Shown one piece after another: positions 53,485-64,000 of a stretch of 64,000 bases of DNA; within the stretch, counting starts at the first letter, position 1; each line of letters starts with the position of its first letter. Both the position numbers and the translations under genes were made by a program. The notes under the pieces are model-generated. The model saw nothing but the letters and a program-made list of their open reading frames with translations. It was not told the origin of the DNA and made no database searches. The DNA lies in the NCBI GenBank assembly GCA_029834535.1, contig JAQMWT010000396.1:1-64000 (forward strand), written 5' to 3'. Source of the stretch: Chrysophaeum taylorii (taxonomy: Eukaryota; Sar; Pelagophyceae; Pelagomonadales; Pelagomonadaceae).

Positions 53485-56440
53485 CAGCGTTCGCAATTCA
53501 CTTCACTATTGGTGAAGTGAAAGCGTCGCCCTACGTGGTTAAATTGAACCTTTGTGAGTGAACGCCACTTTTTTTCTTTTAACGCCGGTCCCCGTCAGTT
53601 CCGTACGCCCACTATTGCCTCCTAGGTCTGGTGCTCTTAGGTTCATTCGCGTTAAATTCGGGGCGAAGGAGGAGTTACTACCGTGGATGCAGTTCAGTGT
53701 TTTCTTACTTTAGGCGATGTGAACGAACGAACGACCTCGGTATCTTCGTCTGGTTCTTCCTCATCATCTCCAAAGAGTCTTCGGGGAAGGAATCATGGTG
53801 CTCCCGGCGTTTTTGAAAAACTCGGTCACACGAGGTCCCTGTACTTAAAATCCGGGCCGCCGCCGCCGCCGCAATGAAGAAATTCTTGTTCATCATGCAC
53901 AGTATGGTGGCAACAACTTTGTCCGTCTCGTCCGCGCGCCGAGCAGCAACGTGTTTCTTTCCCTCGGTCAGGACAAGATTTCCAATGCTCGGGCAGCGCT
54001 CACAGTAGTAGCTCTGCGCGCGATGTGTGTACTACCAATTGAAAAATCCCTTAGAGGAAGCTCTCGCCATGTCCGGAAGGAAGGAAGGAAGGAACCCATA
54101 CTGCTCCTTCCTTGGTGAGCGGTCGATTCAGCTTTCCAACGTCGAGCACAGCTGTGAAGCCGACTTCATCCTTCTTTCCTCAAGCTCGGGATAATGCTCT
54201 TTCCAGTTGAGCGATCTCGAGAGCCTGATGATCCATAGAGTGAAGACCTACGTGTTCATCAAACTCCACATTGAAAAAATCGGGCATCTGGTTCTCAGGC
54301 ATAGCAAAAGAAGGCTGGCTCATCGCCACTAATGTCGTCCTCCCAAGCATCGGGTGCGTCGAGTGCCGCCAAGAGATTGCGGGCAGGCGCAGGCTCGGGA
54401 GGAAGTCTTTGCCTTTTCGTGGTGGAATGCAGTCCGTGCGTAAATCGCATATTCTTCCTTGAGCAAGCAACTTCCTGGCCCGAGCTCTCTGATTGGACGA
54501 CAGGCAGTTGATAGTCCGAAAGTCAAGAAGGAAGGCAATCAGCTCGCGATCGTTGAATTCGGAGTCGAAGTGGCGCACGTTGTTTTCATTATTCCCGCAA
54601 AAAAAACGACGCTCACATTCGAGAATAATAGCCCGCTCAAGACAGATTTTGCCGGTCTCGCTGAGGTCGTCAACATCGACAGTCTCTCTCTGGTATGGAT
54701 TTCGCAGTTATGTTCGGGAGATCAATGACTCTTCTAGCGTCCCAGCTCGCAGAGACTCGATCATGTTGTGCCTGATCAATGCGGCGCACCCCCCCCAGGT
54801 ATAAGTGTTCACGTTGCACGAAAACAACGGCCGCATCCGTTATAGCAATAAATCGCCTCGAATTCAGCCAACGCCACCCATTGCTCATCACTGATTGTCC
54901 AGGGGAGTCCAATGTTGGTAGCCGTGTACAGTTTGAGCACGTGGTGCGTACGCAGCAAGGAACGAATAAGTTGGTATCGCGCCCGGAACCTCGTCTTATT
55001 GAGGTCGAGCTTGAGCTTCGGCGATTTATTTCCTCGGCTGTAATGGCAAAAGCGCATGCAGATCCTTCAAACGTGTGCCGCCGTAAGAAAAGTACTTGGC
55101 TCGATCGTGGCCACCACTGTTCAGCAGCTCCTGGCCTGCTGGGAATGCATTAATCACCCGCTTGCCTCTGGATCGTGTCAAGTCGCCACACGCCGCTGCC
55201 GGTAAATATTTGAGATATCATACCATGTCACACTCGCTTCGACCTCAAAAAAAATTTCATCGGCGACGCCGATTTGGGAGCCCGGTCTTGAATAGTGGTT
55301 GGTTGGGGCCGCCAAATCGATATCGATTCCCGCACGCTCCGCGACCACAGAACGGAGCAGGGAAGCCGTGCCGGAATCGGTTCCGTCGTCAGCTGGAACG
55401 AGGCCCACGCGGGAACACCGTCACAACGCCATTCCAATCGGGCCAGATGAAGGATACAAGGCCAATGGCCCGTCGCTTGAACTAATCCTTGTGGACGTCC
55501 CGCCGCCGTCGTGCAGCACCTGGGCGAACGCGAAAGCCGCCGCTTCATAACACTCCGTCACGACGTGCTTCAAGATTTTCGAACAACAAAGCAAAAATAT
55601 TCAGCGTCCACCCATTCATCAAACAGCACCTTTCGAGTCATGAACGAGGGCGCTTGCCTTTTCCGCCGCCGCCGCCGCGGTAATACTACGCCTCAATTAT
55701 TTGGTTGCGATGATCTTCGTCGTCAGTCAAAGGTGCGCTTGGAAAAAATCCGCTGCGACGTATACACGTAGTGCCGAGCCGAGAACGCCGCCATCAGGGA
55801 AGAGTGCTTTTTTGCTTGGCTGGGCATGGCCATGAAGTATCTCGTAATATCGTCCGATTTACCCTTCGAGGCTGCTGCCACAACGCCCACGGCCGTCATA
55901 AAAAAAGCCCTCCTCCTTTTCTTGGTCTGTCTTCTGTTTCTTGGTGAGCTGTTGACGTCCCAGCTCGTCGAATCGAATCCTCCTCCGGATGCGCAGCCTT
56001 GAAGTGGGCCGGCCCCAAGAGGGCATGGTCGTCTGTCTGCCACGTGCCTTTCTTTCTTGAAGTCTCTCGTCACCACCTTCAGGCGCTCCCAGCACCGGAT
56101 ACACACATGCGTCGCTGCCTTCCTACTGGTCAACGCGGTGATTTTCGTTCAGTCGACGATCGCAGTCCCACCACCACACCTTGGAAAAAAAAAACCTGGT
56201 TGTTGATCGTCCACTTTTGGTGCCGGGTGGTGTGCTCCACGTCACAACATCGACGTCGCAATCGGCTCGTTCTTGTGAACTTCTTCCTTCTGTTAACACC
56301 GCGTTTGAATTCCTCCTCATCATCAACATTATCCTCCACCTCCAGGTAGCGCGACTTCGCTCATCAGACGGGGTCAGGGTCAGGCCGTCGGCCAAAGTGA
56401 ATGAACGCGAAGTGAACATTGGACGAAAATTTTATGTGTT
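53485..56440 (-). mobile_element. hAT DNA transposon, second copy, inverted and one end missing
   Basis: Minus-strand relative of the element at 30833-33732, collinear over nearly the whole length. Its 3' terminal inverted repeat is present as cagcgttcgcaattcactt on the plus strand at 53485. The other end stops near 56440 inside the untranslated region, about 90 bp short of the terminal repeat, and runs into AT-rich sequence. The BED finger region lies near 55900-56200 and the dimerisation region near 53900-54000. The frame is broken in many places. The right-hand TIR is absent, so this copy should not be mobile by itself. Confidence 0.8.
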
Positions 56441-56775
56441 TTTTGGATCGCACCCCATTTTAGAGCCAAAAATAAGCCTCAAGCCCCCGATTAGGAACGG
56501 GTCTAAGCATTTTTTTTCACCCAGATAAAAGTCGCGCTATAATGTAATTTATGAGACTGTTTGAAATTCAACCACTGATGTTGTAGTAGTTATTAAAAGT
56601 AGCAACGGTTTATATCTAAAATCAGCCTAATAACTGGCACGTCTTTAAAGAATTTGTGCAAGATTGTTGTTGTTCAGACGACTGACTTCACAGCTAAATG
56701 TCATAAAGAAATCTACTAGCACTTTTTTAGTCAGTAACGACCGCGACTGTATGACACTAGATCATCTTCTCGTGC
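56441..56775. other. AT-rich stretch without a gene
   Basis: Follows the broken end of the second hAT copy. It is clearly richer in A and T than its surroundings. No open frame of note and no repeat recognised. Confidence 0.45.
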
Positions 56776-57600
56776 GAGCGCAGCCCGATGCCCAGCGATT
56801 CTCTGTCGCGTCTCTAGCTCCGTGAACTGCTGCTCCGAAGAAGTACATAAACCAGCGTCGCATCGTCAGAGAATGCTGCTGCTGACGATAGTACGACGTC
56901 GAGGACTCGAGGAGGGCGGGTTTCCGAGGGGGTTTCCCCGACATTCGAAGAACGTCTTGCAATTCCCAGGTGCGGTGGCGATCGTGAGTGTGGATCGACG
57001 ACTCTGCGACTTGGACTCCAGAAGGAGCCTCAAGCCCCGGACGTGGCTCTAGCCTTTCGAGGTCCACGTAGCTTCGCTCGCGCGGATTCATCCCGAACGA
57101 TTCGCGTGGTCGAGGACCTCCAGAACCCTCGTCTCCTCGAGGTTTGCAAGACGGGAGGTGGCGTGAATGGTGGCGTACCACCTCCGACGACCGCACTTCC
57201 GCCAAGGAACTTGGAGTAAACCGCAGCAACGTGGTCCGGATGGCCAACGGCTTCCGCGCCAACGAGGTCGCCCGATTTTATCAAATCGACTTGGCGCCCG
57301 GCGTCTTCCACTGCAACAACACGTCGTTGCGTTGACTCACTGTTCACAGATCTTGCCGCGTGTTCGGGTTTGCTGTTCCCGTAATTTTCAGTTCGGTTTG
57401 TCGCGTCATAAATTTTTTTTCTTCGTCTCAACGCCGTGAGCCCGTTCGATCCCAACGAGATCGACCGCGCTCGACTCTTGTCATCCATCCGCACGGTCTT
57501 CATCTCGAGAATCAACCCGGTATATTTCTTCTACAGACAGCGCAATTGCTATGAACTCGTCCGACGCGACGTCATTAGCAGTCGCGTATGAGCGCGTCGT
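56776..57600 (+). pseudogene. Inverted decayed piece of the SANT gene region
   Basis: On the opposite strand to copies 1-3. Matching blocks run in order: GGTGCGGTGGCGATCG (near 56970), CTCAAGCCCCGGACGTG, CACGTAGCTTCGCTCG with GGATTCATCCCGAACGAT, CCCGATTTTATCAAATCGAC (near 57270), and CTCAACGCCGTGAGCCCGTT (near 57430) up to GCAATTGCTATGAACTCGT (near 57560). A block present in copies 2 and 3 between the second and third of these is missing. The frame is not kept, so this is a gene relic. Confidence 0.7.
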
Positions 57601-60440
57601 CACATGTTGAGCCTTAGAGGGCGTCGCAATATAATAGCTGTTTTCCTTTCCAGTAGGAGCATCTTCAGTTACCTTTTCTTCTGGGCTGTCATCATTTGTG
57701 GGTAAATTACTACGATCGACAGGGTTGATAACAACATCCACTGCATCCTGTTGTTGTTGTTGTTCATCTTGTGGAGCTTCAGGCGCTGTGTAGAAAGAAA
57801 CGAGATGATGCTGCTGCAAGGTGCAGATTATTATGAAGCGATTGTGAGATAGAAAAAACAGACGGTGGGAGTGCAGTGCAACAAAGATGATTGATGGATT
57901 CCAGTACAGTAGCTGCAGCAGCATCTGTGGCTGAGAGAGGATGAGAATGGCGGAATAATAGGCACTTGAAGTCTTGAGCTAACGCGTCAGTCAGTCAGTC
58001 ATGAAGGGCAAGGTTAGGCGCGTCCTCCACTGGCGCAAGAACGGTGCTGCTTAGCGGACGGACAAAAAAACCCTTCTCTGATCTCCCGCTCGCATCTTCA
58101 CATGTTTAGAAACCTATACAAAACAAAAACTTAATTTGTCGATTTCTCGAAAGTAGGTCGTGTCACTAACCTCGACTTTTGTTTCCACTCAGCCACGACA
58201 TCTAGTGCCTTTTTTCTTATGCCAATCTGTGTCTCTTCGTACGCATTTAGCGGCGGCGGCGTCGAGAGGAGCATATTAGCCATAAGGTGGGGGAGCTGCA
58301 GAGTATAATGCAGTGCAGATTGTTGGCTTAATTGGATCTCAGCTAAGTGAGTATTGTGGTTTAAAATGTTGTTGTCCCTCCCGTTCAGCAGACTTGTCTT
58401 CCAGCTTAGCATTGCGAGCAGAGCGTTAATTGTTGCTTGAGGTGAGTCCAACTTAAGTTGGAGATCTCGAGTTGCTTCTTGAATCTGTATAATGGTGGAC
58501 ATATCTGGGACGCAGCAACCAAGGAGAAAGGTGTAGACTAGGCGTGACACGATCACTCGGCTCAGTAATCTGGACGAATAGAACGTTCGGATAACCAAGC
58601 GTGCTGTAGATTGCTTTTGTAGATCAGAAGCCAGAGAAGAAGCATAATCAGCGACAGGAAGGGCAGCATGAGGTTGATCGTTCGTAACCTTTTCCTGTGT
58701 AATAAAATGTCGTGCGAACTCATCGGCGACACAATCGTGAGAATACTCTCAGGATTACGAACAGATGCGCAGTCTGCTTCCATGGAATGCAGCAGAGTCC
58801 AATAGCAAGCCACGTGATCAAGACTAATCAACTGCTATAACATGTTCTTCTTCTTCTCAAGCGCATAAAAAAAAATCGCCCGAAAGTGTGCGTGGGGATC
58901 ACGGTAACAAGATATAGGCGAAAATGATCCTCGCACGTGTCGAATAGAACACGTAAGAAGACAAAACGCCTGGGAGGAGGCGCGCAATGCGTTGTCTTTG
59001 TGACGATCGCCTTTTGTGTGTTCGGTTATAGCTGCGTTTTGCATAAGAAAGTTGTTCGCGGCGAACCGCGACAAGATGAGCTGGTATGCCGGGCGAGGCG
59101 ATGATATACATTTCACGCAATAAACCTGCGCCATAACAGCAGGAAAGATAGTTGCAAACATCCCGTCAGCTGGTGCGACAGCTTGGATCCAAGTTACGCT
59201 TACGCAGAACAACGATGATATCAGATGCGGGTGGTTGGGTTCCTGCGTGGAACAAGCAGACTTAAAAATGTCTCGGAGCTACAGCAACGGGAGACAGTTC
59301 GGGTCCAGCAGTAAGGTGAAAAGCAAGAAGATCCATACCGTGAAACTCAGCCATGTGTGAAAGGAGCCCAAGCAAATCAAACAAGAACAAGGTCTGTAGT
59401 GTTCGTCGTCCTGTGGTTTGCTCGTTTGAAGAGGATATCGACACCTGAAGTAGCTGAGCAATAGTAGGAGCATTAGCAGCTTCTGGTAATGGGAGCAGGA
59501 GTAGTAGTTATAGGCGAGGTTGATGAGGTGGATCTAGCTTGTGTATCTATCCCGACGCGCTAAGGGAGCGCGTGGACGCATTGTTCGCGATTTCAGCACG
59601 AAATCTCTGCCAGCGCGACCCGCAAGCATGACGGGCGTGCGCTGCGCGAATATCTTTATGAATGTTCATACCGGTGAACGCAAAGTAAGATGTAAGCGAG
59701 AAAGGCTGAGTAAAGCTGACGCACACAAGAATATGCACCCAAGTGAAGTACGAAGCTGCGAGGGGGGTAGGTTAAGGTACATAACAGGGGTAAGCGTTAT
59801 GTGTTTTCCTGCTGTGATTTGGGCTGGCGTAAACCAAGTAGGATCCGAAACGAAGAAAAGAGAGCTGAAAAGGAAGCCGCCTGCTGTGTTCGTGTTGCCA
59901 GATATATGATGCAAACGAATACGCTTAATATAAGCTGAACGTAATTTCGGATTTTGGACCAGCGAGCGCTTTCGCCTTATTAGTGGCACTGTTCGACAGA
60001 TGAATAGCAGAAGCTGAATCACCCAAAATAAATCGGACTATTTCTGAAGAATGACACATCCGACGGCAGGAGGTTGTCGTGGAAATCCAGTAAAAGATCT
60101 TTGCTCTTGCGGGGGGGTTGTCGCAAATAATAAGCGGGATTTGCTCAACAATGGACAGCATCTCAGAGTTCCCAGTGACGACGAAGCAACCAAAGAGGTA
60201 AAAAGCGCACCCAGTGGTGCTTTCACCCCCTCTGTCTGTCTGCTTGTTATGATGTGGCGTTATTGACATCCACTTTAGCGACGACGACAAGAGGATCGAA
60301 CATATTAGAGTCGACCTGCTTCGCAGTTTAGTCCACCATAGTAGCCAGCCAGCCAGCCAGCCAGCCATATCAGTGCGGTGCGTAGAAAGAAACCCAAGAT
60401 GATCAGCCAACACAGCATTGGGTTTTGCGTGATAGCTCAA
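57481..60440 (-). CDS. Probable multi-exon gene for an unrecognised membrane protein
   Basis: A series of minus-strand open stretches lies in an AT-richer block: 59925-60440, 59666-60022, 58835-59212, 58562-58831, 58131-58598 and 57481-57924. Several carry hydrophobic segments that could span a membrane, for example LMLPFLSLIMLLLWLLIY (near 58630-58690) and FATIFPAVMAQVYCV (near 59100-59155). The last piece is hydrophilic, with a QQQQQ run and acidic residues. A plausible splice pair is CGAG-GTTAGT near 58170 with CCACAG-ATG near 57925. I could not link all pieces into one frame and recognise no family. The 3' end overlaps the inverted SANT-region relic. Several pieces may be chance. Confidence 0.35.
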
Positions 60441-60611
60441 CCGAAGAAGATTTTCGATTTTCGCAAGATAACCGGAGAGTGGTGGAAAGTTTGGATGTAA
60501 ACGTCAGCGGAAAGACAGACGGGTCTCCGGTCTGATAGGGGAGCAGACGGCGCATAGATAGGACAGGTATTCCCTTCTTCGACGAACAATAGGTCCTTTA
60601 AAGTTAAATAC

Positions 60612-61256
60612 TCAACTTTCGAGGCCCCAGTGGGCCTCCAAGGCGCCGAGGACGCGGTGGATGGCGGTGGCTCCGGAGAGGGGGTAGGTGGAGATCGAGA
60701 CCATGTCGAGCATGTTGTCCTCTTTGTCTATTGACCCCGAAGCCATAGCCCCGAAAACAAAGGCGACTGGACCTTCTGGCAGCGATGCGGCGAAGTGGTG
60801 CGGCGTGTAGCGCGTCCCGGCTTTAGAAAAGCCGTAGGTCGCCGTGCCCGCGGGCAAGGGAGCGGGGTTTTTAATAATTCGAAGCAGAACAGTTCCGTCC
60901 GTCGCTTTCACTTTTTTTCGCTGTAAAAGTTGTGCGAACAGACCAGCGAATCGCTTGTACGTCCTCGGAATTCGCGTCTCTGGGTGCACTTCGATCAAAA
61001 CGCGCTGCCGCGTTCGGACGTAGACCCGTAGCTTGCCGGCTTTGCTCAAGGGAGAGTCCAAACAAGCCATCAACTCTTGATGGACGATGTCCGGGCGAGA
61101 TTCCGATCTCCCATGCTTCGCGAGAACCGATCCGTGGTCGTCGCCGTTCAGGAGCGTTAGTTCCTTCTTGGTCTTCACGAGTTCGAGGGACGCGAGTTCC
61201 AGGATGACGTACACGGCTCGCTCATCATCGCTCCTCTTCCGCTTCTTCGACATCAT
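60612..61256 (-). CDS. EMG1: Ribosomal RNA small-subunit pseudouridine N1-methyltransferase EMG1/NEP1
   Basis: A 214-residue SPOUT-fold enzyme that methylates N1 of a pseudouridine in the 18S rRNA and is needed for 40S subunit assembly in the nucleolus. The family sequence is visible from end to end: VILELASLELVK (17-28), LLNGDDH (35-41), RPDIVHQELMACLDSPLSKAGKL (54-76, with substrate-binding Arg54 and Asp56), LIEVHPETRIPRTYKRFAGL (87-106), LLRIIKNP (124-131), VAFVFGAM (164-171) and VSISTYPLSGATA (186-198). The length matches short NEP1 forms. The start at 61256 has two ATGs in a row followed by a basic KKRKR stretch that may act as a nuclear signal. Only 37 bp separate it from the upstream gene's stop codon. 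Intact, intron-free. Confidence 0.95.
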   Translation of the reverse strand: MMSKKRKRSDDERAVYVILELASLELVKTKKELTLLNGDDHGSVLAKHGRSESRPDIVHQELMACLDSPLSKAGKLRVYVRTRQRVLIEVHPETRIPRTYKRFAGLFAQLLQRKKVKATDGTVLLRIIKNPAPLPAGTATYGFSKAGTRYTPHHFAASLPEGPVAFVFGAMASGSIDKEDNMLDMVSISTYPLSGATAIHRVLGALEAHWGLES

Positions 61257-61293
61257 CCGACACTTACCCTTTAAGGGTTAATTTCAACCTTTC

Positions 61294-62600
61294 TTACAAT
61301 CCGACGACCCGCACCTTCTTCCTGTAGGCGGCCAGTTGAGTCTGTGCCTGCCTCCGGTTCAGTCCATGTTTCCCTATGATGACGTCGAGGTCGGCGAAGA
61401 CGCCATCCTTCGGGAGACTCGTCGATGACCAAGAATGGATGGTGCTCGCAAACCACGCCCAGAGCTCGTCCCTCGCTTCTTTCGAGATCTTGCTGGCGCG
61501 TCCCGAAGAAATTCCCGATGCACCACCAGCAGCAGCAGCAGCGGAACCAATCGCGACCGATGGTGCGGCGGACGTTGTTGCGACGGCTCCCGTCGCGGCG
61601 GTCGCTGGTTTAAGAAGCGCTCGTTTTGGTGCCCTGCAACGGACGTGACGTGTTGTTTCGTCGTCACGAGAGACGCGCGTGGGCTTCTTATTGGAAGTGA
61701 CGGTCTTCGTGGCGGGCTTCTTGGAGACGGTGGGCTTCTTCGCGGCGGCTTTTTTGCCTCGAGATTGCTTCTTTTTGGAGAGCCTGACGCTCCAATTGAT
61801 GCCGTTTCTTTTGCGCCCGTCGCGTCGGACTTCGCCATTCTGCTTCAAGAGCTGCTGCTTCTTGTGCTTCCTGCGCGGTGTGATGGTATAAGGTAGCACA
61901 AAAGATCATGACACCGTTTATGGTTTTACCTCTCCTCAAGGATCACGCGCGCACGACGTTGTTTGAACAACAGGAAAAGTTCGTAGCGATTGCGCCTTTG
62001 TGAAAGAAAAAAAAATAAAAAGCGGCTTGATTGTCGATGAAAACTCCGCGAGTATGTGAATCACAAGAGTCGCGCGCGGTCGATCTCGTTGCGTACGGCG
62101 GGATCGAACGGGCTCACGGCGTTGAGGTATCTACGCAAACGTCGTAAAATTGGAGACGACGATCACGAATTTCAGATGTTTCTCGAGAAGCACTGCAACG
62201 CACGGGATCAGCAGCCCGAGCAAGCGGCAAACGAAGATTATCTGTGAACAAGAGGATGCGCGTCGAAGATGAATCGTTGCAGGGAAAGGCAGGACGCTGG
62301 CACGAGCTAAGTCGATTTGATAAAATCGGGCGACCTTGAGGCTGTCGTTGACGCGGGAGTTGATTCCGAAGCCGTAGGCCGGCCATGCGAAGCGGACCAT
62401 ACTGTCGGATTTTATCCCAAGCTCCTTGGGCGTGCGGTCGTCGAACCGGTCCGTGAGGCGAACGGGTACGCCACCTCCGGCACCACCTCTCCCTTTGCAA
62501 ACCTCGAGGATCGCGACGAGGATCTGCATTGCCTCGAGCACGCTCCTCGGATCGTTCGGGATGAAACCGTGTGAGCGAAGCTACGGGGATGTCGAAAAGG
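61294..62600 (-). CDS. Unrecognised spliced gene downstream of SANT copy 3 (basic C-terminal exon)
   Basis: The counterpart of 42634-43952, with the same exon arrangement. Last exon 61294-61870, 59-nt intron 61871-61929, 66-nt exon 61930-61995, 69-nt intron 61996-62064, then the exon reading YLNAVSPFDP... and upstream pieces to about 62600. Splicing gives ...RNEIDRARLL + RNRYELFLLFKQRRARVILEE + RKHKKQQLL in frame. The last exon is one open frame here: a lysine-rich part (KKAAAKKPTVSKKPATK), an alanine-rich linker, and ISKEARDELWAWFASTIH...LNRRQAQTQLAAYRKKV, which may be a divergent homeodomain-like unit. The lysine/alanine/proline composition suggests a nuclear DNA-binding protein. The family is not recognised. 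Confidence 0.55.
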
Positions 62601-62681
62601 TTAGGTCCAAATAAGCAATAGAGTGACAGAATCTGGAAAAAACAACGACCAACGCTCCCAAAAAAATCATCATCTCGAGAT

Positions 62682-64000
62682 TCATTCAAGACGCGGGTTG
62701 TTGTTGTCAAGGACAATCTTCTCGACGTAGATCAACACCTCGACGATCGGCCCGCGCTCCAGCACGCGCCTTTCGCGAAACAGTCCCGGTATGGTCCACT
62801 TCTGGACCTTGCGGTCCCACCCGATGCCGTTGTAGCACGTCCGGGACTTGAGGTTCCTAATGGAGTCGAAATCGTGGAGAACTCGAGCCACACTCGCGTT
62901 CGCGATCGCCACAGCACCTGCGTGGTTGGAAGATGGTCGAATTGGGGTAAAAAAAATGGAAACTACTGATGTAAGACGCTGTGCGAGTTGTTGACGATAA
63001 GTGACGCGCGCGACGTGAGGCAACATCTGCGCAGCGCGACACGAATCAGTAAGTCGAGTGAGAGAATAGCGACGCGGCCATATGGTGTCCGACATCCTCG
63101 AGCGTTGCGGTTCCGACATCCTCGAGCGTTGCGGTTGCGCCTGTGATACACGAGACCATTCATCTGCGAGTTGAACACCACGAATGCTAGAGCAACCAAG
63201 ACTCACCGGGTGCCGTGAGCTCGAGGACGCGCGCCACTTCGGGCTCGATGCTCCACTGTTCGAGCTGCTGCCGCGCCGCCGCAAGCGTGAGCGTCTGAGC
63301 GCGAGCCCACGCTGCCTGTTGGTGGTTTTATGAAGAAGAGCTGGTGCACGAGGATGGAGGTGGACTCTTTGGTCAGACCTTGTTGCGACGTGCTGGAGAT
63401 TGTCCAATCACACTCGAAGGCTTCTTCCGGAGGTGTTCGGTGTCGACCCACCGGCGCCAGACAACGACCTGGTTCGGGACGAGGTCTTCGAGAGTCTCGG
63501 GGAACGACTGCTGCTCGTCGGTGACCATCGATGATGATGATGATAACTCGCGCTCGTGTTGTTCGCGCACGGCAATACGTTCGCGGATTTCGGTGGACGT
63601 GAGGACCTCGCCAGTAGTTTGGTTGATGCGGATGACCTTGTCGACGGGCTCCGGAGAAGGTGTCGACGAGTGGTCCTCCTCCTCTTGATCACCACGCGTT
63701 GGTTCGAAGTCGTCGTCGAAATCAAAAGCTTCGGCGGGAAGACGCGCGTACGAGCCGTCGGGGCGGCGGAGGCGATGCATCGCGAGCACCGCTTCGACGA
63801 CGGCGTCCTCGAAGGCTTGCTGGGCTCCAAAGTACGTCTCGTACATGTCGAACTCTCGCCGACGTCCAATGACACGATCTCGTACGTAGCCCACCATCGT
63901 CTCCTCCTCGGACTGGTCGCGCGTCAGCTCTTGCGCTTCGAACGCAAAATAGGCATCGAGCGAGGCCTCGTGGTCCTCGAGACTGAGTTGGTGAATCGGC
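62682..64000 (-). CDS. SANT/Myb-domain protein gene, copy 3, partial (runs off window)
   Basis: Collinear with copy 2. The main exon is open from the window edge to 63379 and holds the region just after the SANT domain (MVGYVRDRVIGRRREFDMYETYF). Introns lie at 63316-63378 (63 nt) and 63141-63206 (66 nt). Exons are nearly identical to copy 2, while the 63-nt intron differs strongly from its 64-nt counterpart, which supports splicing there. The exon after the 66-nt intron holds a 24-bp in-frame tandem duplication relative to copy 2 (TATLEDVG repeated). The final part stops at 62682 as in copy 2. The N-terminal portion and SANT domain lie beyond the window. Confidence 0.6.

Overview
This is nuclear DNA from a eukaryote. 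It holds spliceosomal GT-AG introns, eukaryotic housekeeping genes (cytosolic-type histidyl-tRNA synthetase, the EMG1/NEP1 rRNA methyltransferase, an SDP1/TGL-type patatin lipase, an EF-hand protein, a multi-AP2 protein), LTR retrotransposons and hAT transposons. AP2 multi-domain proteins, NACHT-WD40 proteins with an HKSxxDWL signature, and very short introns (39-69 nt wherever paralogue comparison or frame lets me place them) suggest an alga-like protist, perhaps a stramenopile. That placement is an inference from gene content; no marker gene for taxonomy is present.

Layout. 1-9960: two Ty1/Copia elements head to head, forming a near-palindrome of about 10 kb. 10.5-12.2 kb: histidyl-tRNA synthetase (minus). 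12.3-16.4 kb: broken copy 1 of a SANT/Myb-domain gene. 16.4-18.9 kb: a candidate non-autonomous DNA transposon whose ends carry many copies of an AAGTTTGGTCA-like motif. 19.2-20.9 kb: patatin-type triacylglycerol lipase. 21.9-26.0 kb: a 1384-residue single-exon protein with a diadenylate-cyclase-like domain, a NACHT ATPase and about 14 WD40 repeats. 26.6-27.8 kb: EF-hand protein with a 39-nt intron. 28.3-41.1 kb: a Ty3/Gypsy LTR element that carries a C5 cytosine DNA methyltransferase between protease and reverse transcriptase, itself split by a 2.9-kb hAT element with clear TIRs and an 8-bp target duplication. 41.9-42.6 kb: triple-AP2 protein. 42.6-49.1 kb: copy 2 of the SANT gene region, the most complete one. 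49.2-51.6 kb: a third, older Copia remnant. 53.5-56.4 kb: a second, inverted hAT copy lacking one end. 56.8-57.6 kb: an inverted, decayed piece of the SANT gene region. 57.5-60.4 kb: an AT-richer stretch that probably holds an unrecognised multi-exon membrane-protein gene. 60.6-61.3 kb: EMG1. 61.3-64.0 kb: copy 3 of the SANT gene region, running off the window.

The two observations most worth following up are the nucleotide-sensor-like/NACHT/WD40 protein, which has the architecture of an innate-immune or conflict receptor with a cyclic-dinucleotide-type N-terminal domain, and the methyltransferase-bearing Gypsy element, which belongs to a small class of retroelements that captured host-type DNA methyltransferases. 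The duplicated SANT region is useful in another way: comparing its copies supports the positions of several tiny introns, because intron sequence has diverged while flanking exon frame is kept. All LTR elements here are broken. The housekeeping genes look intact.
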